Positions 1 to 9,625 are shown, counted from the stretch's first letter. The stretch: DNA of 64,000 nucleotides from Vandammella animalimorsus (GCF_002285265.1 NZ_NSJB01000001.1:434001-498000); one strand, 5' to 3'. A program made the numbers and translations. The notes: generated by a model not told the origin, from the sequence alone.

Positions 1-1129
1 TTTCGATGACAGTGGCCTCGTCATCGCCCAGCCGGGTGTAGTTCACCAGGCCCTCGGCCATGCCAAAGACCTGCTGCAGCTGGCAGCTCAGGCTGGCGCT
101 GACGCGCCGCGCCGCCTCGGGCGTGAGCTTGGCGCCGCCCACCTGCAGCGTGCGCAGGCTGCTCAAATCGTGCGCCTGGCCCGCGCCACTGCTGGCCGCC
201 TGCGCCCACAGCAGCGCCAGCGGCGGCACCAGGCCCACGGCCGTGACGCGCTCGGACGCAATCAGCGGGAAGGCCGCCTCGGGCGAGGGCGAGGGGCTGA
301 GCACCACCGTGGCCCCGGCGTAAAAAGCGCCAAAGGCCCCAGGCGAACTCATCGGGAAGTTGTGCGCCGCAGGCAGCGCCACCATGTACACGCTGTCTTG
401 CGTGATGCCGCAAATTTCGTTGCTGGCGCGAAAGCTGTAGATGTAATCGTCGTGCGTGCGCGGGATGAGCTTGGACAGGCCCGTGCTGCCGCCGGAAATC
501 TGCAAGAAGGCCACGGCCTGCGGGTCGGCATCGGCGCTGGCCAGATCGGGCAGGCGCGCCGCATCGGGTTGGAAGGCATCGAAGGCCATGAACTCCGCCG
601 CATCGCCGCCGACGATGAACACCTGCTCAAACAAATCGTGCGAAAACGCCTGCTGCCGCAGCTCGCGCGCCAGCGTGCGGTAATCGAACTGCTCGTACTG
701 CTGCAAGGCCACGTAGGCCGAGGCCTCGGCCTTGTCGATGAAATGGGCGATCTCGCGCGTGCGGTGCGCGGGCAGGGCATAGACCGGAATCAGCCCGGCG
801 CGAAACAGCCCGAACACCACGCTGTAAAACTCAGGCACATTGCCCATTTGCACCACGACGCGATCGCCCGGCTGCAAGCCGCTGGCCAGAAAGCCGGCCG
901 CTGCCGTCTCCACCTTCTGCCAGAACTGGGCATAGCTCCAGCGCTGCAGCGCCCCGCCTGCCGAGGGCGAGAAACCCACGATGGCCGTATGCCCGGCGCG
1001 GCGCTGCGCCTGCGCCTGCAGAAAGCCGGCCATCGTCTCGCCCCGCCAATACCCCGCCGCGCGGTAACGGGCCACGAACTCGGGCGGCCAGGTTTGCAGC
1101 AAGGGATGGCGGTGGCGTGAATCGGTCAT
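1..1129 (-). CDS. entE: 2,3-dihydroxybenzoate-AMP ligase (EntE/DhbE family), partial at left edge
   Basis: Adenylates an aryl acid, by family 2,3-dihydroxybenzoate, for loading onto an aryl carrier protein in catecholate siderophore synthesis. The visible 376 residues begin at the ATG at 1129 and run off the window. They hold the adenylation motif ISGGSTGLSKLIPRTH near residue 192, the stretch VPPLALLWAQA, and QVFGMAEGLVNYTR near residue 350, all close to E. coli EntE as I recall it. The C-terminal hinge and lid domain lie outside the window. A Fur-box-like sequence lies 11-31 bases upstream of the start, so iron repression is expected. It is the last visible gene of a minus-strand series that includes an MFS transporter and a TonB receptor. 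A salicylate- or benzoate-activating relative is the main alternative. Rest of the siderophore pathway not seen here. Confidence 0.88.
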   Translation of the reverse strand, partial: MTDSRHRHPLLQTWPPEFVARYRAAGYWRGETMAGFLQAQAQRRAGHTAIVGFSPSAGGALQRWSYAQFWQKVETAAAGFLASGLQPGDRVVVQMGNVPEFYSVVFGLFRAGLIPVYALPAHRTREIAHFIDKAEASAYVALQQYEQFDYRTLARELRQQAFSHDLFEQVFIVGGDAAEFMAFDAFQPDAARLPDLASADADPQAVAFLQISGGSTGLSKLIPRTHDDYIYSFRASNEICGITQDSVYMVALPAAHNFPMSSPGAFGAFYAGATVVLSPSPSPEAAFPLIASERVTAVGLVPPLALLWAQAASSGAGQAHDLSSLRTLQVGGAKLTPEAARRVSASLSCQLQQVFGMAEGLVNYTRLGDDEATVIE

Positions 1130-1139
1130 GACAAGCAGC

Positions 1140-1160
1140 GCAAATAAGAATGATTGCTGA
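1140..1160 (-). promoter_or_regulatory. candidate Fur box upstream of entE
   Basis: Read on the plus strand, the sequence GCAAATAAGAATGATTGCTGA closely matches the betaproteobacterial Fur-box pattern GCAAATGAGAATGATTCTC over its first 16 bases. It lies just upstream of the entE start at 1129, where a bound repressor would block transcription. The right half of the palindrome is degenerate. Assigned by eye only. Confidence 0.6.
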
Positions 1161-1342
1161 AAAGCGCCGCGATTTTAGGCCCTGTGCAAGGCTTCTGAAT
1201 CAGTGGAGAAAGTGACGCTGGGCCGGGGCGCAGCGCGAACAAAGGCCGCCATGCTGACCCAGCTGTGGGGGAGGGCGTGCCATGCAGCGGCTCGCCCGAA
1301 GCGCGCATTTCTGCCGCTGGTGAAGCGAAGATGAGCGAGCGG

Positions 1343-1966
1343 TCAGCGCGGCGGCTTCAGCAATGGCTCGATCGCCTGCCAGACGTCGGCGCGGTTCACC
1401 TCCAGCGCGTAGGCCTGCCCGCCGCGCTCCAGGCAGGCTGGGGTGAAGGGGTCGGAGCTGTCCATGCTGGAGGGTTTTTGCGCTGGCATGGGCAGGGCCA
1501 GGCTGGTCAGCGCGCCTTGCCTGTCGGTGATGTCCCACAACATCATGGGGTTGATGAGGCATGGCGATTGCCCAGTCTGTGCCGCCCGTCCCGTCTGCCC
1601 CGGTTGTGCCTCGGCATCGGTGCGCACCCGCACGGCGCGCAGGTGGGCCATGCTGGCCTGCACCTGGGCCGCATCGTCCAGCGCGCGGTACAGCGCCCGG
1701 TCCTGCAGCCAGCCGCGCACTATGCCGCGCAATGTGTGGTGGTCGTAAGGCTGGGCGGCGAAGAACCAATGCGTGCTGGCATAGACCTGCACGCGCTGGG
1801 CCTGGCTGGGCAGATGGGCGGCCAGCGTTTGGTCTGCTGTTTGGGCTGCCGTCTGGGTTGCGGTTTGGGGCGTGGTTTGGGCGTCGTGCGGCGGCGCGGG
1901 CAGGCTTTGCGCCGCCAGCGTGGCGGGTAACAACAGGGCCGCTGCCCAGAGTAAACGGTGTTTCAT
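1343..1966 (-). CDS. small secreted protein of unknown function
   Basis: 207 residues starting at an ATG preceded by CAGGAG. An N-terminal signal peptide of about 20 residues (MKHRLLWAAALLLPATLAAQ) predicts export to the periplasm. It is followed by a low-complexity run of Gln-Thr-Ala repeats (residues ~30-45) and then a globular part with two Cys, one in SPCLINPMML and one in TPACLERGG, which could form a disulfide. I do not recognise the family. It sits between an MFS transporter and entE on the same strand, so it may belong to the same metal-acquisition series; that is inference from position alone. Confidence 0.7.
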   Translation of the reverse strand: MKHRLLWAAALLLPATLAAQSLPAPPHDAQTTPQTATQTAAQTADQTLAAHLPSQAQRVQVYASTHWFFAAQPYDHHTLRGIVRGWLQDRALYRALDDAAQVQASMAHLRAVRVRTDAEAQPGQTGRAAQTGQSPCLINPMMLWDITDRQGALTSLALPMPAQKPSSMDSSDPFTPACLERGGQAYALEVNRADVWQAIEPLLKPPR

Positions 1967-2057
1967 CAAAAAAGCTCCTGGGGTGGGTGCATCCGAGGGC
2001 GTTGGGCATTGCAGCAGGCGCTGCGCCGGGCATTGTTGCGCCAGCGGCCGGGGTGTT

Positions 2058-3329
2058 TCAAGGCTGCCGTGCGCCATGCCAGGCCACGGCGGCGGCCAGG
2101 GCCAGCAGGCTCAGCGCAACGCCGGCGTAGGGGGCTACGGGCGAGAGGGTGTACAGGCCCGTGCCCAGCATGGGCCCAAGCACCATGCCCAGGCCTTGCG
2201 CGGCCGAGGCATTGCCGGCGGCAGCGCCTTGCTCGTGGGCCTGCACGGCATTGGCCGCCATGGCCTGGAAGGCGGGGAAGACAAAGCCCATGCCAAAGGC
2301 GCCGATGGCGTAGGCCAGCAGCAAATGCCAGGGCTGGCTGGCCAGCAGCGCGCTGGCAAAGCCCAGCGCGGAGATGCCCGCGCCGGCCATCACCCAATGG
2401 CGCAGCGCAATGCGCTTGAGGTGGATGACGCACTGCTGCGACAGGATCAGCGCCAGGCCCACGCAGGTCAGCGCGTGGCCGGCCAGGCGCGCGCCGCGCT
2501 CTTCGCTCAGGCCGAACTGGTCCATGGCGAAAAAGCCCACGGCCACCTGGGCCACGGCCACGCACATCATGGCGACGAAGGCGGTGGTCATGGCCAGGCG
2601 CAGGCGCGCATCCCACAGCGGCAGATGGGGGCGGGCCTTGGCCGGGGCGGCGGCGGTATCGGCAGGCTGGCCGCTGCCGCCCGGCGGCGCCTGTGGCGGC
2701 AGGCCGGCGGGCAGCCACAGGGCAATGCCCAGCAGGCCCAGCAGGGGCAGGGCGGCGGTGGCGTAAAAGCCCCACTGCAGGCCCCAGCCGCTGACCAGGC
2801 TGACGATGGCCGGCCCGGCCACCATGCCCAGCGCATTGGCCGAGCCGAGCTTGGCCATGGCCTGGTGGCGCAGCTGGGGCGCGATGCGGTCGGCAATGGT
2901 GGCCGCCGCCGTGGGCGGCACGGCGGCGTAGAAGGCGCCGATGATGCTGCGCGCGGCGATCAGCACGGCGGCGATCAGCGCGGCTGGCAGGGCCTGGTGC
3001 AGGGCCAGATCGACGAACACGGCCAGCAGCGCATAAGCCAGGGTGAACACGCCCAGGCCGATGAGCAGCACCGGCTTGCGGCCCAGCCGATCGCTGGTGC
3101 GGCCCCAGCTGCGCGCCAGCAGCATCCAGAACACGCCACCGATGGACATGGAAATGCCGGCCACCATTTCCGAGACGCCCAGCTGGCGCACGACGGGGCC
3201 GATGATGGCCACATAGGCCATCATGGCCATGGTGCCCATCAGCGCAGCCAGCAGCAGCGGCGCGAGGCGGAAGACGGAAGAGGCGGGGGCAGAGGCAGTG
3301 GGCGCGGGGGCAACGGCAGGAGCGGGCAT
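2058..3329 (-). CDS. MFS transporter, possible siderophore exporter
   Basis: 423 residues with the alternating hydrophobic segments of a 12-helix major facilitator permease. The loop after helix 2 has WGRTSDRLGRKPVLLIG, matching the MFS signature between helices 2 and 3. A hydrophilic Pro/Ala-rich stretch near residues 205-235 would be the central cytoplasmic loop. The position between a TonB receptor/thioredoxin pair and a Fur-box-preceded entE suggests export of a siderophore or related metallophore, as for MFS exporters in other siderophore loci. The substrate cannot be read from sequence, and a drug-efflux role is equally compatible with the fold. Confidence 0.85.
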   Translation of the reverse strand: MPAPAVAPAPTASAPASSVFRLAPLLLAALMGTMAMMAYVAIIGPVVRQLGVSEMVAGISMSIGGVFWMLLARSWGRTSDRLGRKPVLLIGLGVFTLAYALLAVFVDLALHQALPAALIAAVLIAARSIIGAFYAAVPPTAAATIADRIAPQLRHQAMAKLGSANALGMVAGPAIVSLVSGWGLQWGFYATAALPLLGLLGIALWLPAGLPPQAPPGGSGQPADTAAAPAKARPHLPLWDARLRLAMTTAFVAMMCVAVAQVAVGFFAMDQFGLSEERGARLAGHALTCVGLALILSQQCVIHLKRIALRHWVMAGAGISALGFASALLASQPWHLLLAYAIGAFGMGFVFPAFQAMAANAVQAHEQGAAAGNASAAQGLGMVLGPMLGTGLYTLSPVAPYAGVALSLLALAAAVAWHGARQP

Positions 3330-3395
3330 AGGGGCGGCAGAGGCTGGGCAAGACGCGCGAAATGATAGCGCCGCCCGCCGCCCCGGGCAGAGCCG

Positions 3396-4034
3396 TCAGC
3401 GCCCAGCCTGTGGGCGGCAGGCGGTGGCCAGCGCCTGCAGCTCGGCGGCGCTGAGCATGCCGGTGTGCGTGCGGCAGATGGCGCCGCCTTGCAAGGCCAC
3501 GGTGAAGGGCAGGGCGCCGCGCGGGTTGCCGGCCGATTTCATCAGCGCGGCCACCTGGGCGCCACCGCGCAGGGCGGGCAGGGCGATGCCGCGGCGCTTG
3601 AGGAACTGCGCCGCCTGGCGTGGCGTGTCGGTGGCCACCAGCAGCACCGTCCACTGCGGGTGGCTGCGGGCGAATTGCTCCAGCATGGGCAGCTCGGCAA
3701 TGCAGGGCGGGCAATCGCGCCCCCAGAAGTTGAGCAGCACCGGGCCGGGGAAGTCGCTGGCGCGCACGAAGCGGCTGCCGTCGAGCGCGGCCAGCTCGAA
3801 GGACCAGGGCCGGATTGCAGGCTGGGTTGCAGGCCGGGCGGGCGCGGCTGCGCTCGGCTGGGCGCTGGTTGCTTGCGAGGCCCGCGCCTGCGCCAAGGCA
3901 GGTTGAGCCAGCGTGGCGGCGCAGGCCAACAGCACCGCGCCGCCCCAGCACGGCGCCAGCCGGGCCGCCAGGCGCAGGCGCGGCCCGCCGGGGCCAGGCC
4001 GTGCGGGTTTAGAAGGAGAACTTGGCGCCGGCAT
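3396..4034 (-). CDS. TlpA/thioredoxin-like periplasmic protein with CPPC motif
   Basis: 212 residues. A hydrophobic signal or anchor segment at ~20-48 is followed by an Ala/Pro/Gln-rich linker and a thioredoxin-like domain. The active-site motif NFWGRDCPPCIAELPML is of the TlpA/ResA/DsbE type, and a later cis-Pro region GALPFTV is typical of the fold. Periplasmic disulfide reduction or exchange is therefore expected. The start overlaps the end of the TonB receptor gene by 26 bases, so the two are translationally linked. Since the receptor plug carries a CxxC motif, a redox step on the receptor or its metal cargo is an attractive but untested idea. Confidence 0.82.
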   Translation of the reverse strand: MPAPSSPSKPARPGPGGPRLRLAARLAPCWGGAVLLACAATLAQPALAQARASQATSAQPSAAAPARPATQPAIRPWSFELAALDGSRFVRASDFPGPVLLNFWGRDCPPCIAELPMLEQFARSHPQWTVLLVATDTPRQAAQFLKRRGIALPALRGGAQVAALMKSAGNPRGALPFTVALQGGAICRTHTGMLSAAELQALATACRPQAGR

Positions 4035-6198
4035 AGACGTAGCGCCCGCGCATCGGGCCCCAGATGTGCGTCACGTCGTAGCCGCCTTCGGCATCCACCC
4101 ACAGCGGGCTTTCCTTCTTGCTTTGGTAGTAGTCGAACAGGTTGTCCACGCCGACGAACAAGGAGACGTTGCGGTGCAGGTTGTATTGCACGCGGGCGTC
4201 GAAGGTGGCAAAGCTGGGGCTTTTCTTCAGCTTGGGCGTGCCGTCGAAGTTGTAGCGGTTCTGGCTGCCCGAGCCGTCGTCGTGGAAACGGTTCAGATCC
4301 ATCGCTCCGGTGAAGTTGATGCGCGCCGTGGCCTCCCAGGGGCCGCGCTCGTAGTCCAGCGAGAGGAAGGCGCGCGACTTGGGCCGCGCGAACACCAGCG
4401 TGCCAGCGGGGAAGCGGTAATTGAAGACTTCGGCGGCGGCCGAGACCGTCAGCGCGGGCGTGAGCAGGTAGGACAGGTTCACGTCCGCGCCCTGCACCAC
4501 GACCTTGCCCGGCGAGCTGGTGAACAGCGTGACCGGGTTGCCGGCGGCATCGGTGTGGCTGGGGTCGAGCAGGGCGAAGTTCTTGATGCGGTTGTAGTGG
4601 TAGGAGCCGGTGACGGCCAGGCGCTCATCGGCGTAGTTCAGCGCGTAGCTCAGGTTGTGCGAGATCTCGGGCTTGTCCAGTTGGCGCTCGATGCGGATGG
4701 TGTCCAGAATGCCGTGGTCTTGCTCGAAGAAGCTGGTCGGGGCGCGAAAGCCCTTGCCGAGCGAAAAGCGGCTGGAGACATGATCCGTGTGCTGGTACAG
4801 CGCATTCAGGCGCGGCGAGGCGATGCCGCCATAGACGTTGTGCCGGTCGTAGCGCAGCGAGCCGTTGAGCTCCAGCCGGTCGTCCAGAAAAGTGCTGTAG
4901 GCCTGCACGAACAGGGCCGGCACCTGGTAGCGGTAGTTGTCCACGCCGTGCACGTGCTCGCGCGCTTCGGTGATGCCGTGGCTGCGCAGGTTTTCATAGC
5001 GGTAGTTCAGGCCGCCGGTCAGCAGCCAGCCGTTGACGGGCAGTTGGTAGCTGGCCTCGGCATAGTGCTGCGCCTGGCGCGCCTGGTAGTCGGAGAACTC
5101 GTAAAAGCTCCCCTGGCGGTGGCGCGCCGTGCCCAGCGCCAGCCGCAGCGCGCCTGCGCCCAGTGGGCGCGTGCCCGAGAGCACGAACTGCTCGCGCCGG
5201 GTGTGGATGTATTCCGAATAGCCGAGCCGGCCCAGGTCGTAATCGACCAGCGAGCCATCGGCGGGGTTGACCCAGCCGTGCGCGATGGGCGAGCCGCCCG
5301 CGCCGGCGCTGAAGTCAAACGGGTTGCCGCTGGCATCGGCCTGCACGCTGCCCGGGCGGCGGTAGGTCTCCAGCGCGCCGCCGCCGCGTTTTTCGTTGAC
5401 CAGATCCAGCCTGCCGCGCAGCTTGAAGCCGCCGGCGTCATCGGCAAAAAAGCCCAGCCCGGCCAGGCGGCGGTCGTAGCCGGTGTATTCGGAAATGCCG
5501 TCGCCGTTGCCGTCCCAGGCGTCGTGGCGGTTGTAGTTCAGCGTGGCGCTGAGCGCGCCGCCATCGAGTGGCCGCGCCAGATAGGCATCGGCCTGGCGCG
5601 AGCCCATGTTGCCCAACTGCGTGCGCAGGTGCGCCTCGGTGCGCAGCGGGCGCTTGGTCACCACGTTGACCGTGCCGGCCAGGGCCTCGGGCGCGATCAG
5701 GCTGGCGCCGGCGCCGCGCGCCACGTCGATGCGCTCCACGCCGTGCACGCTCACGCTGTCCAGCCCATAGGCCGAGGACACGGACGAATACATCGGAATG
5801 CCGTCGATCAGCAAGGTGGTGTAGCGCCCGGGCAGGTTGTTGAGCAGCACATTGCGCACGTTGCAGATCGAGCACTCGACCTGCACGGCAATGCCTGGCT
5901 TCTTGTCCACGCCTTCGTTGAGGTTGCTCGCGCCGCTGCGCTCGATGGTGCGGGCGCTGATGGATTCGGTCTTGACGATCTCGTCGCGCAGCGCCCCCGG
6001 GCGCATCGAGCCCTGGCTGCTGTGCTCTTGCACGCTGACGGTCACGGCCGGCAGCGTGCGCGCCGCATCGGCGCTTTGCTGAGCCTGGCTCTGGGCCTGC
6101 GCCAGCGGCGCGCTGGCCAGCAGGCACAGCAGGGCGGCGGTGGAAACGGGGGATGCGGTGTGAAGTCTGGCGCTGCGTTGACTGTCACGGCAAGACAT
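4009..6198 (-). CDS. TonB-dependent outer-membrane receptor with CxxC plug motif
   Basis: 729 residues, usual length for a TonB-dependent transporter. Order: signal peptide (~1-36), plug domain (~65-190) with GVERIDVARGAGASLIAPEA and GTVNVVTKRP, then a beta-barrel ending in the terminal Phe typical of outer-membrane barrels (YVYAGAKFSF). The plug contains ECSICNVRNV at 108-117, giving Cys109 and Cys112, unusual for ordinary ferric-siderophore receptors. TonB-driven uptake of a metal complex is expected; the ligand is unknown. It is first in the minus-strand series with the TlpA-like protein, MFS transporter and entE. A 21-bp tandem repeat upstream is a likely regulatory site. Confidence 0.87.
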   Translation of the reverse strand: MSCRDSQRSARLHTASPVSTAALLCLLASAPLAQAQSQAQQSADAARTLPAVTVSVQEHSSQGSMRPGALRDEIVKTESISARTIERSGASNLNEGVDKKPGIAVQVECSICNVRNVLLNNLPGRYTTLLIDGIPMYSSVSSAYGLDSVSVHGVERIDVARGAGASLIAPEALAGTVNVVTKRPLRTEAHLRTQLGNMGSRQADAYLARPLDGGALSATLNYNRHDAWDGNGDGISEYTGYDRRLAGLGFFADDAGGFKLRGRLDLVNEKRGGGALETYRRPGSVQADASGNPFDFSAGAGGSPIAHGWVNPADGSLVDYDLGRLGYSEYIHTRREQFVLSGTRPLGAGALRLALGTARHRQGSFYEFSDYQARQAQHYAEASYQLPVNGWLLTGGLNYRYENLRSHGITEAREHVHGVDNYRYQVPALFVQAYSTFLDDRLELNGSLRYDRHNVYGGIASPRLNALYQHTDHVSSRFSLGKGFRAPTSFFEQDHGILDTIRIERQLDKPEISHNLSYALNYADERLAVTGSYHYNRIKNFALLDPSHTDAAGNPVTLFTSSPGKVVVQGADVNLSYLLTPALTVSAAAEVFNYRFPAGTLVFARPKSRAFLSLDYERGPWEATARINFTGAMDLNRFHDDGSGSQNRYNFDGTPKLKKSPSFATFDARVQYNLHRNVSLFVGVDNLFDYYQSKKESPLWVDAEGGYDVTHIWGPMRGRYVYAGAKFSF

Positions 6199-6333
6199 GA
6201 AAGCTCCTTGGGGGTGATGCAGAAAGAGGAAAAGCCCAACGCCACACTGGCCGAAGCCACGCCATGCGTGCCTGCGGCCAGTGCGGCCCCGCCTGCAACA
6301 AGGGGGGGTAGGCAGATTCAGAAAACGCGAATC

Positions 6334-6370
6334 TATAGCATTTGCTAATAAAAGTATAGTGCTTGCTAAT
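6334..6370 (-). promoter_or_regulatory. two-copy 21-bp tandem repeat upstream of the TonB receptor
   Basis: TATAGCATTTGCTAAT (6334-6349) and TATAGTGCTTGCTAAT (6355-6370) match at 13 of 16 positions and are exactly 21 bases, two helical turns, apart. The first contains the perfect inverted repeat TAGCA-TT-TGCTA. The A/T-rich block stands out in a high-GC region 136 bases upstream of the receptor start. It looks like a tandem operator; no clean -35/-10 pair could be assigned. The rest of 6199-6581 shows no gene. Confidence 0.5.
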
Positions 6371-6581
6371 TTTTTAGAGACATGGGCGCCTTGCGGCAAA
6401 AAGGTTGGCAGGCTGGATGTGGTTGTGTGTGCAGCGGCGCGCTTGCCTGAAGCGCCTGTGGCTTGGCCTTGCCCCGCGCCACACGAGCCAATGCCCGCCC
6501 GCCTGTGTGGGGCAGGCGCAGCGGGCTTGGCTGTTTTGGGGATGGGGCGTGTGGGTGTTGCGGGCCGGGCGCAGTGGGGCC

Positions 6582-7978
6582 TCAGGCGGGCAGCCAGAGC
6601 TGGGCCTGCAGGCCGCCCAGTGCGGGGCTGGGGCTGAGTTGCAGCTGGCCGCCCCAGCTGTGGGCGATGTCGGCCACGATGGACAGGCCCAGGCCGCTGC
6701 CGGGCGTGCTTTGGTCGAAGCGCTGGCCGCGCTGGCCGGCGTGCTGCAGGTGTTCGGCGGCGATGCCGGGGCCGTCGTCGGCAATGGTGATGCACAGCGG
6801 CAGGCGGGGCGGGGCGGGGGCGTTGGCGGGGGCCGCCGCCTGCAGCTGGATGTGCACGCGGCGGCTGGCCCATTTGCTGGCGTTGTCCAGCAGGTTGCCG
6901 AGCATTTCCTCCAGGTCGGCGCGGTCGCCGCGCCAGTGCAGGGCCTGGGCGCTGCGGTCGGCGTCGAGCTGCCAGTGCAGGCTTTTCTCCGGGCGGATGT
7001 GCTGCATCAGTTGCACCAGTTGCTGCAGCACTTCGTGCACCGGCACGGCCTGGCGGTTGGCGCCGGCGGCGTGTGCGTCGCCGCTGCTGCTGGTGCGGCT
7101 GAGGTGGCGCTCGATCAGGCCGTTCATGCTGTGCACTTGGGCCAGCACCAGGGGGCTGGGCACTTGCGGGGTTTGGCTGGCCTGCGCGCTCAGCCGCGCC
7201 AGCGGGGTCTTGAGTGCATGGCTGAGGTCGGCGGCGTGGGCGCGGCCGCGCGCCAGCATGCGCGCGTTGCGCTCGAGCAGGGCGTCGATCTCATGGGCCA
7301 GCGGGTCCAGGTCGGGGCCGTAGCCGCTGCCCAGCGCCGCGGGGTTGTTGTCCGCTGTGGATGCGTGGCCTGTGGGCGCTGCATCGTGCATGCCGGCCAG
7401 GCGTTGCTGCAGGCGCGCCAGCGGCCGCAGGCCCCAGCGCACTTGCAGCGCGGTGGTCAGCGCCGCGCCGATGAACAGCGCGCCCAGCCCCATGAAGAGG
7501 ATGCGCTGGATGCGCGCCAGGGCCTGGTCGGTCTCCTCGGCCAGCACGTACACGCGCAGCGTGGCCTGTTGGTCGTCTTGTTCGATGCGGCGCTCCAGGC
7601 CCAGCAGCGCGCGACCGCGCGGGTCGCGGTTGCGCAGCAGGCCGCTGCGGCCGGCGGGGGCCTGGGGTTGCAGGCTGGCGTCCCACAGCGAGCGCGAATA
7701 CAGGGTCTGGCCCGGGGCCTGCAAGACCCAGTACGCGCCGGAGAAGATTTGGTTGAAGGCGCCGCTGGGGGTGGTGTCGCCGTAGCGCCATTGCCCGTCT
7801 GCGCCCAGGCTGAGATGGGCCTGGATGCGGTCGGCGCTGTCGCCCAGGCGCTGGGCCAGGCCGCCGTGCAGGCTCTCGCGCATGCTGGCCTGCAGCAGCG
7901 CGCCCAGCAGCAGCAGCGCCGCCAGGCTGGGCAGCAGGCCCAGGGCCAGCAGGCGGGCCGTCAGCCCCAGGCGCTGCA

Positions 7979-7982
<4 letters not shown>
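6582..7982 (-). CDS. two-component sensor histidine kinase (PhoQ/QseC-like)
   Basis: 466 residues. Two transmembrane helices (~10-30 and ~160-180) bracket a periplasmic sensor segment. A HAMP-like region follows, then the H-box DLSHALKTPL with the phosphoacceptor His, and an HATPase domain with N-box LGNLLDNASKWA, G1 DDGPGIA and G2 GSGLGLSIV. It autophosphorylates and passes phosphate to the regulator encoded immediately upstream; the genes overlap by four bases (ATGA). Third gene of the unit PepSY protein, regulator, kinase, so the PepSY proteins are likely partners or targets of the signal. The inducing signal is unknown. Confidence 0.92.
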
Positions 7983-8704
<722 letters not shown>

Positions 8705-8803
8705 GCGGTGATGGGGGTGGATGGGCTGGGCGATGGGGCTGGACGATGGGGTGGATGGCAGCGCGCCGGCGCGCGGTGCAGGCAGCGATGCCGGTGATGT
8801 GGA

Positions 8804-9625
8804 TCACTCCTTGCGCTTTTGGCGCAGCACGGCGGCATTGTGTGGATCCACGTGCAGCTCCATGGTGCCGCCCTGCTGCAGGCGGATGTCGATTTCATAG
8901 TACCAAGTATCGCCGCTGTGCGAACGCTCGCGTTCGAGCTCGGCCTCGATGACCGTGCCCGGGAATTGATCGAGCAGCCGCTCCAGGATCTGCGCCAGCG
9001 GCAGCATCTGGCCGGCGGCCTGGCCAGGGTTGGGCGCGCCGCGCAGGATGGCGCCGCTGCGCGCATCGACCACCAGCGCCTGCTGCTGGCCGTCTGGCTG
9101 CAGCAGCTTGAGCTCGTACACCGCCTGCTGCTGTTGCGAGGTTTGCAGCTCCGCCTCGACGACCTGGCCCGGGTGCTGCTGCGCCAGCTGGCGCAGGATG
9201 TGCGGCAGTGGCATCAGCCCGGATTGGGCCACGGGCGTGTCGTCCAGCTCCACGAGCTGGCCGGTTTCGGCCTGGAGCTTGATCTCGCGCTTGCGGTTGC
9301 TGTGGTCGAGCACTTCGATCTCATAGACCGGGCCGTAGACGCGGCTGGTCTCCATCTCCACCTCCAGCACGCGGCCGGGGATGTGCTGCTCGGCAATGCG
9401 CAGGATCTCGGCCAGCGGCTTGTAGCGCCCGCTGGAGACGGCCTCGCGCACGCTGCGCTGCTGGTCGGTTTGCGCTGCGGCCGGCGCCGCGCCGGCCAGC
9501 GCACAGGTCAGCGCACAGGCCAGCGTGGTTGCGCGCAGCCAGGGCACGGCAAAGCCCCCGGCAGGCCCTGGCAGGGCAGGGCGCGCGGGCGCGCGAGGGG
9601 GGCAAGAAAGGCAGCGGGCAGGCAT
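8804..9625 (-). CDS. periplasmic protein with three PepSY-like repeats
   Basis: Up to 273 residues from the ATG at 9625, but a GTG at 9547 directly preceding a good signal peptide (PWLRATTLACALTCALAGAAPAAAQ) is a likelier start. The mature part has three PepSY-like units: ILRIAEQHIPGRVLEVEMET, ILRQLAQQHPGQVVEAELQT and ILERLLDQFPGTVIEAELER, each followed by strands with YEIEV/YELKL/YEIDI and a D..G motif. PepSY domains are small periplasmic or membrane-facing modules with proposed inhibitory or sensory roles. First gene of the unit with the regulator and kinase, and divergent from another three-repeat protein at 9774. Function inferred from the domain only. Confidence 0.82.
   Translation of the reverse strand: MPARCLSCPPRAPARPALPGPAGGFAVPWLRATTLACALTCALAGAAPAAAQTDQQRSVREAVSSGRYKPLAEILRIAEQHIPGRVLEVEMETSRVYGPVYEIEVLDHSNRKREIKLQAETGQLVELDDTPVAQSGLMPLPHILRQLAQQHPGQVVEAELQTSQQQQAVYELKLLQPDGQQQALVVDARSGAILRGAPNPGQAAGQMLPLAQILERLLDQFPGTVIEAELERERSHSGDTWYYEIDIRLQQGGTMELHVDPHNAAVLRQKRKE

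Noticed and set aside
170-1120. Long plus-strand open frame opposite entE
   Set aside because: It has no recognisable domain, is composed of Arg/Gly/Ala-rich shadow sequence and lies antisense to a clear adenylation domain.
1872-3365. 497-codon plus-strand frame opposite the MFS gene
   Set aside because: His/Gly/Gln-rich composition typical of an antisense shadow in high-GC DNA; the minus strand encodes a clear transporter.
6199-6581. Short plus-strand frame at 6281-6637 as a gene
   Set aside because: No ribosome site or domain; it crosses the A/T-rich regulatory repeat and the end of the kinase gene.
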